DNA from: Candidatus Vicinibacter affinis
GTDB taxonomy: Bacteria > Bacteroidota > Bacteroidia > Chitinophagales > Saprospiraceae
Assembly (NCBI GenBank): GCA_016714365.1
Contig: JADJNH010000007.1
Span: 620,001-684,000, forward strand
DNA length: 64,000 nucleotides
Direction of reading: 5' to 3'
Below the pieces are notes generated by a model. The model was not told where the DNA came from. It worked only from the letters and a program-made list of their open reading frames with translations, and did not search any database. The position numbers and the translations under genes were made by a program. This document shows, piece after piece, positions 1 through 8,260 of the stretch (within the stretch, counting starts at the first letter, position 1; every line of letters starts with the position of its first letter).

Positions 1-216
1 GTACTCGATCCCATACTTTTTCAATACATAGAGCAAAGAAAAGGGCCGGAAGAAATCATTGCCATGGGTTTTGACAAAGAGGTTGTTTTAAAATCTCTGA
101 AAATGGTCAACCGTTCGGAATTCAAACGACACCAATCGGCCCCGGTGTTAAGAGTTTCCAACAAAGCTTTTGGTCATGGCAGAAGACTGCCTATAGAGGG
201 AAATTATCTATGTTAG
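1..216 (+). CDS. nadE: NAD+ synthetase (glutamine-hydrolysing), C-terminal end only
   Basis: The window opens inside this gene; 71 codons remain before a TAG stop. The residues match the extreme C-terminus of NadE as I know the family: an ILFQYIE helix, an EEIIAMGFD segment, a basic KMVNRSEFKRHQ stretch, then APVLRV and KAFGHGRRLPI before the stop. NadE makes NAD+ from deamido-NAD+, ATP and glutamine or ammonia in the cytoplasm. The N-terminal glutaminase and ATP-binding portions lie outside the window, so the glutamine-dependent assignment is an inference from what is usual in Bacteroidota. The next gene follows 66 bp later on the same strand. Confidence 0.85.
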   Translation, partial: VLDPILFQYIEQRKGPEEIIAMGFDKEVVLKSLKMVNRSEFKRHQSAPVLRVSNKAFGHGRRLPIEGNYLC

Positions 217-282
217 TCGATTAAAATAAGACCTGCGAAACTAATTTAGATTATCTTGGTGTTTAGTATCAAAACCTAAACC

Positions 283-1227
283 ATGGAGCCAACTACCATT
301 ATTCTATTTTCAATTTTTATACTTTTTCTTTTGTTTTCCTTTGTTACCGTAAGTCAGGGGAGCATTGGAGTCGTAACTATTTTTGGAAAATACCAGCGCA
401 TTATGAGTCCGGGATTGAATGTACGCATTCCATTCATCGAACAAATTCACAAACGCATTTCCATCCAAAACCGCAGTGTTGAACTGGGATTTCAGGCCGT
501 CACCATAGATCAGGCGAATGTAAATTTTACGGCTATGTTGTTGTATTCTGTTTTGGATCAACAAGAGGAGACTATTAAAAATGTGGCCTTCAAATTTTTT
601 GATGAAAGAAATTTTATGCAAGCTCTGATTCGTTCTGTAGAAGGATCTGTGCGTGCATTTGTAGCCATCAAACGTCAATCCGAAGTATTGATACTGAGAC
701 GAGAAATCGTCGAAAATGTAAAAGAACATTTGGATAAAACATTAGAAGATTGGGGTTATCACCTGATTGATCTACAAATCAACGACATCACTTTTGATGA
801 AGAGGTGATGAGGTCTATGGCCAAAGTCGTGGCATCCAACAATCTTAAAGCTGCAGCGGAGAACGAAGGTCAAGCACTCTTAATCACTAAAACAAAAGCC
901 GCCGAAGCGGAAGGAAATTTTATCAAAATTTCTGCAGAAGCTGAGAAACTGGCTGCTCAACTTCGAGGACAAGGAATCGCCTCCTTCAGAGAAGAAATTG
1001 CCAAAGGAATGAGCAATGCAGCCAAACTGATGCAGGACTCTAATTTGGATGCTTCCTTGATTATGTTTTCCATGTGGACAGAAGCTGTCAAGAACTTTGC
1101 AGAACATGGGCAGGGCAATGTCATTTTCCTGGATGGAAGTCCGGAGAACATGGAACAAACCATCAGACAGATGCTGGCAATGAGTAAAATGCAATTGAAT
1201 AATTCGGGGAAGGATACTTTGTCTTAA
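283..1227 (+). CDS. SPFH/band 7 (stomatin-prohibitin) membrane protein
   Basis: 314 residues. One hydrophobic N-terminal helix (about residues 5-25) anchors a band 7 domain (about 27-190) that begins with the typical SQGSIGVVTIFGKYQ segment and PGLN turn. An Ala/Glu-rich coiled coil follows (about 190-250, AAAENEGQ and KTKAAEAEG). This is the layout of QmcA/HflC/stomatin-like proteins, which form oligomeric rings at the membrane and organise proteases or lipid domains. No NfeD-type protease partner is seen next to it, so a specific role cannot be given. The ATG at 283 is chosen because it starts directly at the membrane helix. Confidence 0.85.
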   Translation: MEPTTIILFSIFILFLLFSFVTVSQGSIGVVTIFGKYQRIMSPGLNVRIPFIEQIHKRISIQNRSVELGFQAVTIDQANVNFTAMLLYSVLDQQEETIKNVAFKFFDERNFMQALIRSVEGSVRAFVAIKRQSEVLILRREIVENVKEHLDKTLEDWGYHLIDLQINDITFDEEVMRSMAKVVASNNLKAAAENEGQALLITKTKAAEAEGNFIKISAEAEKLAAQLRGQGIASFREEIAKGMSNAAKLMQDSNLDASLIMFSMWTEAVKNFAEHGQGNVIFLDGSPENMEQTIRQMLAMSKMQLNNSGKDTLS

Positions 1228-1422
1228 CTGCTTTCCTTTGTTCAGGAAATTTTTCTAATTGTGCGACAGAAATATAAACGGATAAAAAATTATATCTCGT
1301 TTATTCGATAAAATTTAGGACCTTGTAATCGATTTCAATCAGGATGATGTCTGACAGGTATTTGTCAGGATCGGGGTTTGGTTTTTTTTAAGTGTATTTT
1401 CTAACGAACTAAATACAAATAA

Positions 1423-4400
1423 ATGAAAAAACTACTCCCCTTGTTTTTAATTCATTTGGCCTTATTGGCCAATTTGATCCTTTTTGAACCCGAACTTCAT
1501 GCCCAGGTGCGTTGGTGGCCCAAGTTCTCCCTTTTTAAAATTCATGCCTGCACCAATCCTCCAAAAATTACCTGCCCTCCTGCTTTTGTTGCGTGCCCAG
1601 GAGCTTCTACTTTACCGAATAATACAGGTTTTGCAATTGGTGAACCCGGCGGTCCCGGATGCAACCAACCAATTGTCACTTATTCTGACATGATTGTTTC
1701 ACAAGGACCTTGCGCCGGAGCCATCGAAATCAACAGGATATGGACGGCAACTGATCCTCAAGACCCCTTGCTGAATTCTTCCTGCATGCAGTCCATTGTT
1801 TTATCTGATACCGGCGCACCGGTGATTACCAATTGCCCTCCGGATATTACGGTCACTGCTCAACAAAATTGCAAGGCGAACGTGTCCTGGAATCCACCCA
1901 GCGTAACCGACAATTGCGGGAAACTATTTTTAACCGTTAGTCATATTTCGGGAGATGTCTTTCCATTGGGTACCACAAAAGTTACGTACACTGCGGAGGA
2001 CCTTTGTGGCAACATCACCTATTGTTCCTTCAACATCACTGTAAGTGGCAATTGTTGCAAAATTGCTCCAACCATTGTTTGTCCGCCTGCTTTTTCAGGT
2101 TGTCCCAAAGACAGTATTTTCCCGGACCAAACCGGTACGCCAACCGTTACCCCGGGAAGTGTTGAATGCGCCATTCCGGTGGTCTTCTATCATGACTCCA
2201 TCTTGTCTACAGGGCCTTGTGAAGGGGCTATAAAACTTGTACGCAACTGGACTGCAAGAGATCCTTTTGATACAACGCTGGTGGTACACTGTAAACAGAA
2301 CATTGAACTTATTGATAAAGGTCTCCCATCACTCAGCAATTGTCCGACGGATGTAACTGTCAGTCCGGGGGTTGATTGCAAGGCCATGGTCAACTGGAAT
2401 CCACCGGTAGCTTCCGATCTGTGTGGTATCAAATCTTTGGTTGCCACCCATCCCCCGGGAAGCCTTTTTTCGGAGGGCAATACCAAAGTTGAATATGTAG
2501 CTACCGATCATTGTGGAAATACTATCAGCTGTTCATTCAGCATTACGGTGACCACCTGTTGTCAGGTTTCACCCATTATAACCTGTCCAACGGATTATAA
2601 AGCCTGTCCGGGAACTTCTACCGATCCAATGGTCAGCGGATTTGCAACCGCTACAAAAGGACAATCCGGCTGCGCTGATCCCATCGTGAGTTATGCTGAT
2701 TCCATCAGTCTGGGCAAATGTCCCGGTACTAAAAGAATCATCCGAATTTGGACAGCAACCGATCCGAATAACGCATTGCTTAAATCCAACTGTGTGCAAT
2801 TGGTTGAACTCAAGGATGACAGCCCACCTAGTTTTACCAGTTGTCCGTCCAATCTGACTGTTTATACCAATACAACAGATTGTAAAGCAACTGTCAGCTG
2901 GAGTTTTCCAACGGCTACAGACGATTGTGCCGGTGCAGTGACTCCTGTAGGCAGCCATACCTCCGGAAGTGTTTTTCCGGTAGGTATCACAAAAGTGGTC
3001 TACGTGGCTACAGATGGTTGCGGTAATGCCGCTGAGCATAGTTTTACCATCACGGTGTTGAGTAATTGCTGCAACAAGCCACCGGTCATTAATTGCCCAC
3101 CCGATTATCTTGGTTGTCCGGTATTGCAATGTGGACCAAATGTTTCCGGCGAGGCTAAAGCAAGCCCATCAGATCCTTCTTGTGGCACACCTATTCTGAG
3201 CTATCGGGATTCCTTGCTGAATATTTATTCTGCGTGCCCCAACGCCAAAAAATTTATCAGAATTTGGAAAGCCACCGATCCAAATGACCCTAAACTTTAC
3301 AGTGAGTGTCGTCAATTAATAGAATTGAACGATCGCACTCCACCTGTTTGGAATTCTTGCCCGGCTAATATAACAGTAGATGCTTGGGGAGCTTGTGAAA
3401 TTACAGTCAACTGGACACCACCAACTGCCACCGACAATTGTGGAGGTTTTGTGCAGATTACTTCCAATTATGTACCCGGTCAAAAGTTCACCGCCGGTAT
3501 TCACCACGTAGTTTATACCGCCAGAGATGCCTGTGGAAATTACATCAATCATTCCTTTACGATCACCGTGTTGGGTGCGGGATTAAAAATAACCTGCCCG
3601 GCAGACATCGTGGTAGATCGAATTGATCCAAATTTGCCCGGAGCGTATGTAAATTGGAACCATCCAACCGTTCAGTCCTGTGGATCTTGCAAAGATTCAC
3701 TTTCCGGTTTTATCTATATGGGAACATATAATGGAAGCAAATACTTTTGCTCGAGGAAACCTGCTACCTGGACGGAGGCTAAACGCATTTGTGAACTGAA
3801 TGGAGGCATGTTGGCTGTGATGAACAGCCCTGCTGAAAATAATTATGTTGCGAGCAAACTCATGGGTGCAACTGCCTATATAGGCTTACACGATCGCAAT
3901 GTGGAGGGCTTTTTCGAATGGGTGGACAACAGCCCGCTAAGTTTTACAAACTGGTATCCCGGTCAGCCAAACAATGCCAACGGCGATCAGGATTATGGAG
4001 AACTTCTTCCGGATGGAACCTGGAATGATCAGTACAATGATTGTCTTCGTGAGTTTATTTGCGAGGTGCCTTGTTATGAAATCAAACAAATTGCAGGCCC
4101 CCCTTGCGGATCACTTTTCCCATGCGGAACTACTAAAGTGACTTATGTTGCCACACAGGGTGGCTATCACGATACCTGTAGCTTCACGGTCACCGTAAAA
4201 TGTCAAAACAATGGAAATTATTGCGAATCCAGGGGGCAGTGGAGTAATTATACCTGGATTCAAAAAGTGAGTCTTGGCAACCTGTACAATAATTCAGGAA
4301 ATAACGGAGGCTATGCCTATTTCCCAAGTCCATGCAACTCCTACAATTGGGGCAAGACTTATAATCTTTGTCTTACACCCGGATTTGGTGGACCAAACTA

Positions 4401-5031
4401 TCAGGTGTATTGGAAAGTGTGGATTGATTACAATGCTGATGGTGATTTTTATGATGCCGACGAACTGGTAGCTTATGGAACCGGAACAGGGGTTTTGTGT
4501 GGAAATATAACCATACCTGGTAATTGTAACTGTCCCACAAGAAGTACAAGAATGAGGGTTTCGATGGCGTATGGTGGTTATCCGTCCAATCCATGCTGTA
4601 CTTTCAGCTATGGAGAAGTGGAGGATTACTGCGTCATCATTCAGCCACAAACGCTTACCGGAAATCCAACTTCAAATCTAAAATCCTCTACTGCAGCAGA
4701 ACAACTCAAATGTGTAGAAAACTGTTTGGACGTGCTGAGTGAAAGATCCATTGACTCAGGAGCTGATCTGGGAGAGGTCACTTTAGAACCAAATAATGAT
4801 TTGTTGATTTTCCCCAACCCGGCTAGGGAGGAATTACAAATCAAAACCTTTGGCCATGCTAATGGGCAGATCAATGTATTTGATGCAAGAGGCAGATTGG
4901 TTTACACGACCGCCTGTACAGGTCAACAACAAATCATTGATGTCCGAAATTGGTCAGAAGGATACTACTTATTAAGTTTGGACCAAACAAATGGAACTAA
5001 AATGTTGCGAAAATTCGCGGTGATTAAATAA
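1423..5031 (+). CDS. Large secreted HYR / C-type lectin / GEVED protein with T9SS type A sorting signal
   Basis: 1,202 residues. A signal peptide (about 1-28, ending ELHAQ) is followed by four tandem two-part Cys-rich modules of about 168 residues (about 48-722). The second half of each is a HYR (hyalin repeat) domain with signatures such as VTDNCG, FPLGTTKV and CGN. A fifth HYR-like domain is split by a C-type lectin domain (about 767-884; WTEAKRIC, WVDNSPLSFTNWYPGQPN, EFICEV). A GEVED domain follows (about 931-1076; WIDYNADGDF, SYGEVEDYC). The C-terminus (about 1127-1202, FPNPAREELQI ... GYYLLSLD) is a type A T9SS sorting domain. Expected to be exported, cleaved and displayed or released as an adhesin; the ligand is unknown. 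A clear hairpin terminator follows. Confidence 0.9.
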   Translation: MKKLLPLFLIHLALLANLILFEPELHAQVRWWPKFSLFKIHACTNPPKITCPPAFVACPGASTLPNNTGFAIGEPGGPGCNQPIVTYSDMIVSQGPCAGAIEINRIWTATDPQDPLLNSSCMQSIVLSDTGAPVITNCPPDITVTAQQNCKANVSWNPPSVTDNCGKLFLTVSHISGDVFPLGTTKVTYTAEDLCGNITYCSFNITVSGNCCKIAPTIVCPPAFSGCPKDSIFPDQTGTPTVTPGSVECAIPVVFYHDSILSTGPCEGAIKLVRNWTARDPFDTTLVVHCKQNIELIDKGLPSLSNCPTDVTVSPGVDCKAMVNWNPPVASDLCGIKSLVATHPPGSLFSEGNTKVEYVATDHCGNTISCSFSITVTTCCQVSPIITCPTDYKACPGTSTDPMVSGFATATKGQSGCADPIVSYADSISLGKCPGTKRIIRIWTATDPNNALLKSNCVQLVELKDDSPPSFTSCPSNLTVYTNTTDCKATVSWSFPTATDDCAGAVTPVGSHTSGSVFPVGITKVVYVATDGCGNAAEHSFTITVLSNCCNKPPVINCPPDYLGCPVLQCGPNVSGEAKASPSDPSCGTPILSYRDSLLNIYSACPNAKKFIRIWKATDPNDPKLYSECRQLIELNDRTPPVWNSCPANITVDAWGACEITVNWTPPTATDNCGGFVQITSNYVPGQKFTAGIHHVVYTARDACGNYINHSFTITVLGAGLKITCPADIVVDRIDPNLPGAYVNWNHPTVQSCGSCKDSLSGFIYMGTYNGSKYFCSRKPATWTEAKRICELNGGMLAVMNSPAENNYVASKLMGATAYIGLHDRNVEGFFEWVDNSPLSFTNWYPGQPNNANGDQDYGELLPDGTWNDQYNDCLREFICEVPCYEIKQIAGPPCGSLFPCGTTKVTYVATQGGYHDTCSFTVTVKCQNNGNYCESRGQWSNYTWIQKVSLGNLYNNSGNNGGYAYFPSPCNSYNWGKTYNLCLTPGFGGPNYQVYWKVWIDYNADGDFYDADELVAYGTGTGVLCGNITIPGNCNCPTRSTRMRVSMAYGGYPSNPCCTFSYGEVEDYCVIIQPQTLTGNPTSNLKSSTAAEQLKCVENCLDVLSERSIDSGADLGEVTLEPNNDLLIFPNPAREELQIKTFGHANGQINVFDARGRLVYTTACTGQQQIIDVRNWSEGYYLLSLDQTNGTKMLRKFAVIK
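1567..3590 (+). repeat. Four tandem ~505-bp coding repeats (Cys-rich + HYR modules)
   Basis: Within the lectin/HYR gene, units start near 1567, 2071, 2578 and 3088. Each encodes a C-P-P/T-x-(F/Y)-x-x-C-P motif, a RIWTATDP-like segment, a SCPxNxTV segment and a DxCGN motif. DNA identity between units is modest, so this is an old duplication and not a recent slippage product. Confidence 0.75.
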
Positions 5032-5055
5032 ATAGAATATTAACCGAAGCAATGA

Positions 5056-5092
5056 TAAGCCGGACTTCCTTCAATGGAAGCCGGCTTTTTTA
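5056..5092 (+). terminator. Rho-independent terminator after the HYR/lectin gene
   Basis: A near-perfect GC-rich hairpin (arm AAGCCGGACTTCC, short TTCAAT loop, arm GGAAGCCGGCTT) runs into six T residues. It lies 25 nt after the stop at 5031. Confidence 0.9.
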
Positions 5093-5263
5093 TATCAGCA
5101 ATGGAGATTGGGAATATTTTCGATTTTAGGTTTAATAAATATCCTCCATTCAGCCATTCAAAATTTCCAAATTTAAATTACGGTGTTGCGCAAAATCAAA
5201 GCCAACATCCAATCACATTTTAAAATTGAATCAGACTGTAAATAAATTTTGCAAAAAACTACC

Positions 5264-5290
5264 TTGATATTTTTATTTAAGATACTTTTG
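5264..5290 (+). promoter_or_regulatory. Bacteroidota-type promoter for the 5338 gene
   Basis: A TACTTTTG element at 5283-5290 fits the Bacteroidota -7 consensus TAnnTTTG, with a TTG (5264-5266) 16 nt upstream, slightly short for the usual spacing. The start codon is 48 nt further on. The surrounding intergenic space (5093-5337) is AT-rich and shows no other gene. Confidence 0.5.
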
Positions 5291-5337
5291 TCTTATTTAT
5301 AAAATAAAAGATATTGATCGAAAAATAAATCGCATAT

Positions 5338-5880
5338 ATGAAGAATCTAGTTTACCTTTTAATGGGATTGGTTTGTATTATTTCAGCCAAAGTGACGGCT
5401 CAAGAAAGTGAAAATAAAATGAGTAATCCAACTTCGGTTTTAGCGGGGTATCATGTTGGTGTGGTACAAATTATGTTTGCTGCTAATAAAGGTAATTTTA
5501 CTACGCTTGATAAATATGATTTTTACTTTATTGGATTTCCAATAGGCATTACTTTTAACACAGCCGGTAAATTGAAATTTGATCTGGAATTTGTTCCTGT
5601 TGTTAAACCCTATTTCAATTCAGGAGTTCCCATTCAAGTGCATCTTCTTTTTCACCCAGGAATTTTATATCCTTTAGGAAATGGTTGGACATTTGGTTTT
5701 AGACTGGCGTATGAAAATTCGGTAAACCAAATTGGCTTCACTCCATTGATCAATAAAGGATTCAAAAGAAAAAACAATTCCGTCTTCTTCTTGGAATTGG
5801 TCGCACCTGCAAGATTTGGCCCGGAGAAAAATTCCGGTTATACACAACTGGGGGGTCTTCATGTTGGTCTAGGATTCTAG
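5338..5880 (+). CDS. Small outer-membrane beta-barrel-like protein of unknown function
   Basis: 180 residues with a signal peptide (about 1-21, ending VTAQ). The rest alternates hydrophobic and polar residues with many aromatic positions (YHVGVVQIMF, YDFYFIGFPIGITF, WTFGFRLAYE) and ends in a Phe (GLHVGLGF), the usual C-terminus of outer-membrane barrels. About 8-10 strands could be fitted. No named family is recognised. The gene stands alone, with its own likely promoter upstream. Confidence 0.65.
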   Translation: MKNLVYLLMGLVCIISAKVTAQESENKMSNPTSVLAGYHVGVVQIMFAANKGNFTTLDKYDFYFIGFPIGITFNTAGKLKFDLEFVPVVKPYFNSGVPIQVHLLFHPGILYPLGNGWTFGFRLAYENSVNQIGFTPLINKGFKRKNNSVFFLELVAPARFGPEKNSGYTQLGGLHVGLGF

Positions 5881-6092
5881 GATTTAAACATAGAGTTGAC
5901 AGTGGTTGGTCAACTATTCCACAAAAATAAAAATTCACCTAAGTTTTAAACGCACTTCCTGAAAATTGAAATTTACAATTTGAGAAGTCAGGACTATGAA
6001 GATAAATTTTTTCTGGCAGATTATTCATGGATATATTCCTGTTGGCTTCTTGGATTTGGATTATTTTTGCCCTTGATTCAAATCTACCATCC

Positions 6093-7022
6093 ATGCTTAA
6101 ACATTCCATTGCTTTACACGGCGGAGCCGGAACCATCCTGAGATCAGAAATGTCTCCGGAAAAGGAAAGTCAGTATTTAATGGCTCTGGAAGAGGCGCTG
6201 GAAACCGGATTCGAAATTCTTCACAAAGGCGGCTCTGCTTTGGATGCGGTGGAGAAGTCAGTTAGCATTCTTGAGGATTGTCCATTGTTCAATGCCGGCC
6301 GTGGGTCCGTTTTTACCTTTGACGGGAAGCATGAAATGGATGCTTCCATTATGGATGGTTGTAATCTCGATGGTGGTGCGGTAGCGATGCTCAGAAATGT
6401 AAAAAATCCTATTCATCTGGCACGGCTGGTCATGGATCAAAGCAACCATGTTTTTCTTGCAGGAGAGGGTGCCGAAGAATTTGCCAAATCACATCAGGTG
6501 GAATTTAAACCTTCAGAATACTTTTACGATGAGTTTCGTTATCAACAATGGTTGTCCGTAAAAGGTAGTGAAGAAATCATGCTTGACCATATCTCTGTTA
6601 AGGAGCATAAGTTTGGTACAGTAGGTGCTGTAGCACGTGACCGGCACGGAAATCTTGCGGCCGCTACATCGACAGGAGGAATGACCAATAAGAAATTTGG
6701 CCGCATTGGAGATACCCCTATGCTCGGTGCAGGCACTTATGCAGATAATTCTTCTTGTGCCATCTCCTGTACCGGTTCAGGAGAATATTTCATTCGCATC
6801 AATGCGGCCTTTCATGTCCATGCATTGATGAAATATCAACGCCTGAATCTACAGGAAGCCTGCGACAAAGTAGTGCAGGACCTCCTTCCTTCGATTGGTG
6901 GAGATGGAGGTCTTATTGGTGTTGATCATTCAGGAAATGTATGCCTTAGTTTCAATACGGAGGGTATGTACAGAGCGTTAAAAGATTCGGACGGAAATAA
7001 AGAGGTGCTGATTTACACATAA
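6093..7022 (+). CDS. iaaA: Isoaspartyl peptidase / L-asparaginase (Ntn-hydrolase, type III)
   Basis: 309 residues from the ATG at 6093. A longer reading frame opens at 6027, but homologues begin right at the IALHGGAGT motif, here at residues 6-14. This family is made as a precursor that cleaves itself before a Thr, which becomes the nucleophile: the site is visible as KFG-TVGAVA with Thr176, followed by the conserved ATSTGGMTNK and GRIGDTPMLGAGTYA segments. It hydrolyses isoaspartyl dipeptides and asparagine. No signal peptide is present from this start, so a cytoplasmic location is expected. It converges on the DUF1801 gene. Confidence 0.9.
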   Translation: MLKHSIALHGGAGTILRSEMSPEKESQYLMALEEALETGFEILHKGGSALDAVEKSVSILEDCPLFNAGRGSVFTFDGKHEMDASIMDGCNLDGGAVAMLRNVKNPIHLARLVMDQSNHVFLAGEGAEEFAKSHQVEFKPSEYFYDEFRYQQWLSVKGSEEIMLDHISVKEHKFGTVGAVARDRHGNLAAATSTGGMTNKKFGRIGDTPMLGAGTYADNSSCAISCTGSGEYFIRINAAFHVHALMKYQRLNLQEACDKVVQDLLPSIGGDGGLIGVDHSGNVCLSFNTEGMYRALKDSDGNKEVLIYT

Positions 7023-7054
7023 TAATTCAACCGATCAGAAAATATTTTAATCAC

Positions 7055-7414
7055 CTATTTCTGAAGATTGTTTTCATTTACCCTGAATGCAACAATTTCC
7101 CGGATTAAGTCATATGGTATAGGACCGTCCAGTGGAAACTGGACCGAACCTTTCCCTTGTTTATATGCACTTAATTGCTGCTTGAATGCTTCATGTCCGG
7201 AAGGCGTCGCATACAATCCAATGTGATGCTTGAATCCGGCAAAATAAATCAATGGTTTTTTGTTGGTCTTGTAAGCCGGCATGCCATAAGAAATATTTTC
7301 CACAGCATCCGGTGCATGGTCTTTAATGATCTTTCTGATCTTCTCCAATTTCTCTCTTACTTCTTCCGGAAAACTAGCTATGTATTCATCCACAGTTTTT
7401 ATTTCAGTATTCAT
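7055..7414 (-). CDS. DUF1801 (YdhG/iron-chaperone-fold) protein
   Basis: 119 residues covering a whole DUF1801 domain: an N-terminal VDEYIASFPEEVREKLEKIR helix, the diagnostic ENISYGMPAYK segment, an aromatic strand (LIYFAGFKHHIGLYATP) and a C-terminal GSVQFPLDGPIPYDLI segment. The fold resembles frataxin-like iron-binding proteins, but the biochemical role in Bacteroidota is not settled. A second, broken DUF1801 relative lies at 23924-24331. Confidence 0.85.
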   Translation of the reverse strand: MNTEIKTVDEYIASFPEEVREKLEKIRKIIKDHAPDAVENISYGMPAYKTNKKPLIYFAGFKHHIGLYATPSGHEAFKQQLSAYKQGKGSVQFPLDGPIPYDLIREIVAFRVNENNLQK

Positions 7415-7509
7415 TGCGCTTTTACTCTTTTGTCAGTTCAAATAGGAATCTCCAATTTTAGGAAAAATAAAAATAATGTTCCGTTTTGATTTAAAAATTA
7501 TTCCATGCA

Positions 7510-7866
7510 TCAAATACTTTGTCCAAATGTAATTAAATTGTGGTCGGGATCGAGTACAGAAAATTCTTGTTGGCCCCATGGTTTCTTTTGCAAAGATCCC
7601 TGTGGATGAATTTTCACTCCGTTGTCCATCAATGATTGATATAGTTTTTCAATTTCATCTGTCCTGATATAAATTTGACCGTAATTTATATATGGGTCTA
7701 GTTCCACAAATTCAAAAAAGTGAATTTGAATTCTATCTCTCTGTACCATCAGGTAACCCTCATGATCAGCATCTCCAAATTCCTGGAATTTCAGTTTGTT
7801 TAAATAAAATTCCTTTGTAATTGCTTTATTGCGCATGGGTAATTTTGGATGGATGTCTGTGAGCAT
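7510..7866 (-). CDS. VOC-superfamily (glyoxalase/bleomycin-resistance-like) protein
   Basis: 118 residues with the paired beta-alpha-beta-beta-beta pattern of the VOC fold. Visible parts are an N-terminal AITKEFYLNKLKFQEFG helix-turn, the strand RIQIHFFEF, the TDEIEKLYQSL helix and a C-terminal WGQQEFSVLDPDHNLITF segment typical of bleomycin-resistance-like dimers. The substrate cannot be inferred. The gene stands alone. Confidence 0.8.
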   Translation of the reverse strand: MLTDIHPKLPMRNKAITKEFYLNKLKFQEFGDADHEGYLMVQRDRIQIHFFEFVELDPYINYGQIYIRTDEIEKLYQSLMDNGVKIHPQGSLQKKPWGQQEFSVLDPDHNLITFGQSI

Positions 7867-8260
7867 ATATTAGAATTTCAGTTGTTCAAAATCACATTTT
7901 TATGAATTGATGACAATAGATAAAGTTTTTGAGTAGAGCACAAATATAATTAATACCTGAAGTATTGGGGGAAATGTCAAGGTTTGTGTCACTCCAAAAC
8001 ATTCACTTTGAAGTACAATATTTTCGTAAATGTCTCTAATTTTAATTGAAATTAATTCATTTTGGTATGGCATTTAAACATTTATAATGTCACTTGTTAG
8101 ATTAATGAAAATTTTTAGTTGGTCATCACTTTTAACTGACGTGTTGTCAACCATCATACACTAGACTTTTATTGGTAAATTTCTGTATGATAAAACCAAC
8201 TCCTGATTAGTACTGGTAAAAGTTTAAACGTTTAATCATATATCTTGCGTGAATCATATA
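7867..8260. other. Intergenic region, nothing recognised
   Basis: AT-rich spacer between two minus-strand genes. No long reading frame, hairpin terminator or known RNA motif was seen. Confidence 0.5.

Noticed and set aside
2569..3129. 186-codon minus-strand frame in the HYR gene
   Set aside because: Antisense to a well-supported repeat protein and without domain features of its own.
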